A stretch of DNA of 5,741 bases from Frankiaceae bacterium (lineage in GTDB: Bacteria; Actinomycetota; Actinomycetes; Mycobacteriales; SCTD01): assembly GCA_026786045.1 (NCBI GenBank), contig JAJAYV010000206.1, positions 1 to 5,741 on the forward strand, given 5' to 3'. The notes below the pieces were generated by a model that had not been told where the DNA came from, did not search any database, and saw only the letters and a program-made list of their open reading frames with translations. A program made the position numbers and the translations under genes. Of this stretch, positions 4,646 through 5,741 are shown piece after piece; position 1 is the stretch's first letter; each line of letters starts with the position of its first letter.

Positions 4646-5741
4646 TCAGTTGATCGGACGCTCCTGGCCCTTCCAGTACTCGTCGCGCAGCTTGAACTTC
4701 TGGATCTTGCCGGTCGCGGTGCGCGGGATCGCCTCGCGCAGCTCCACCGACGTGGGCGCCTTGTAACCGGCCAGCCGCTTCTTGCAGTGGGCGATCAGCT
4801 CGGCCTCGTCGGCCGTCTCGCCATCGGCCAGGACGACGAGCGCCTTGATGGTCTCGCCCCACTTCTCCGACGGGACGCCGATGACGGCGACCTCGGCCAC
4901 GGCCGGGTGGCTGAACAGGCAGTCCTCGACCTCGATGGAGGAGACGTTCTCGCCGCCGGTGATGATCACGTCCTTCTTGCGGTCGCTGATCGACAGGTAG
5001 CCCTCGTCGTCGAGCGTGCCCCCGTCGCCGGTGTGGAACCAGCCGTCCTCGAGCGCGTCGGCCGTGGCGTCCGGCTGCTCCCAGTAGCCCTCGAGCACGG
5101 TGTTGCCCCGGGCGAGGATCTCGCCGGTATCACTGATCTGCAGGCGCGTGCCGAGCGCCGGCATGCCGGCGCGGCCGAGCCGGCGGGCCCGCTCCTCGGG
5201 CTCGAGTGCGTCCTCCTCGGCGCGGCGGCGGTTGACCGTCAGCAGCGGGGTGGTCTCGGTGAGGCCGTAGATCTGCACGAACTCCCAGCCGAGCTCCTCC
5301 TCGATGCGCTGGATGGTGCGGCTGGGCGGCGGCGCGCCCGCGACGATGACCCGCGTGCGGTCCCGCCCGGGGCCCCCGCTGCCAGGGATGGCGCCCTCCC
5401 ACTCCGCAGCCGCCTCCAGCACCGACGCCACGACCGCGGGAGCCGCGCACATGACGGTCACGCCGTACTTCTCGACGCGGCGCAGGATCTCGGCGCCGTC
5501 GATCTTGCGGATGACGACCTGCGGCACGCCCAGGCCGGTCAGGGCGAACGGCATCCCCCAGCCGTTCGCGTGGAACATCGGCAGCGTGTGCAGGTAGACG
5601 TCGCGGTCGGTTACGCCGGCGTGCAGGGCGAAGGTGACGCCGTTGACCCACAGGTTGCGGTGGGTGATCTGCACGCCCTTGGGGCGGGCCGTCGTCCCCG
5701 ACGTGTAGTTGATCGTCGCGGTGTCGTCCTCGCTGGGGTCG
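4646..5741 (-). CDS. AMP-forming acyl-CoA synthetase (fatty-acid/AlkK-like ligase), C-terminal part
   Basis: The frame enters from the right edge and runs 365 residues to TGA at 4648-4646. The N-terminal third (roughly 150-170 residues, going by family length) lies outside. Adenylate-forming motifs are present in order: the P-loop YTSGTTARPKGV just inside the edge (about 5696-5731), LPMFHANGWGMPFA typical of the AlkK/medium-chain fatty acyl-CoA ligase branch, YGLTETTP (A5), GWFHTGD (A7), SDRKKDVIITGGENVSSIEVE (A8 hinge), and RTATGKIQKFKLRDEYW with the catalytic Lys (A10). The enzyme activates a carboxylic acid with ATP and CoA in the cytosol; substrate chain length cannot be read from the motifs. 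An ATG at 5674 is internal, because the P-loop lies upstream of it in the same frame. All core motifs look intact. It is in the same orientation as the DUF2975 operon but separated by 80 bp with its own promoter. Confidence 0.95.
   Translation of the reverse strand, partial: DPSEDDTATINYTSGTTARPKGVQITHRNLWVNGVTFALHAGVTDRDVYLHTLPMFHANGWGMPFALTGLGVPQVVIRKIDGAEILRRVEKYGVTVMCAAPAVVASVLEAAAEWEGAIPGSGGPGRDRTRVIVAGAPPPSRTIQRIEEELGWEFVQIYGLTETTPLLTVNRRRAEEDALEPEERARRLGRAGMPALGTRLQISDTGEILARGNTVLEGYWEQPDATADALEDGWFHTGDGGTLDDEGYLSISDRKKDVIITGGENVSSIEVEDCLFSHPAVAEVAVIGVPSEKWGETIKALVVLADGETADEAELIAHCKKRLAGYKAPTSVELREAIPRTATGKIQKFKLRDEYWKGQERPIN

Noticed and set aside
3425..4653. Overlapping plus-strand frames of 254 and 385 codons
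   Set aside because: They are antisense to the photolyase start, HTH and DUF2975 genes, with Ser/Arg-rich composition and no motifs.
5672..5674. ATG 5674 as acyl-CoA ligase start
   Set aside because: The P-loop motif YTSGTTARPKGV lies upstream in the same frame, so the gene continues past the window.

Overview
The window is very GC-rich, with the G/C-ending codon use, GTG starts and gene families (Fe-S photolyase, DUF1697, HTH/DUF2975 pair, SpoIIE-type phosphatase) typical of a high-GC actinobacterium. I cannot assign a genus. There are no RNA genes, CRISPR arrays or insertion sequences. The genes look like chromosomal housekeeping or stress genes.

Layout. On the minus strand at the left edge is the N-terminus of an unrecognised protein (1-165). 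Next is a truncated nitroreductase start (about 408-506, open to 252) lying 9 bp behind a complete DUF1697 gene (516-1028). Divergent from DUF1697, on the plus strand, is a four-helix membrane SpoIIE/RsbU-type PP2C phosphatase (1110-2149) whose reading frame breaks near codon 273. It ends 2 bp from the end of a convergent gene for a complete Fe-S bacterial cryptochrome/photolyase (2152-3624, minus), with all four cluster cysteines present. Upstream of that, also minus, are a small Cro/C1-type HTH regulator (3727-3987) translationally coupled to a DUF2975 membrane protein (3987-4565). Between DUF2975 and the next gene is an 80-bp gap holding a striking nested palindrome over a likely promoter. 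The right edge is the C-terminal 365 residues of an AMP-forming acyl-CoA ligase (4646-5741, minus).

How they may work together. The HTH/DUF2975 pair is a self-contained, probably autoregulated unit, and the palindrome is its likely operator. The photolyase repairs UV-damaged DNA in light, and the phosphatase would act in a partner-switching stress pathway, but only their adjacency links them. The acyl-CoA ligase feeds fatty or aromatic acid metabolism and has no visible link to the others.

The points most worth a second look are the nested palindromic operator, the phosphatase frameshift, the exactly conserved cysteine spacing of the photolyase, and TANNNT-like -10 boxes placed 6-7 nt before several start codons, which suggest leaderless transcripts. 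I saw no convincing undescribed multi-gene system.
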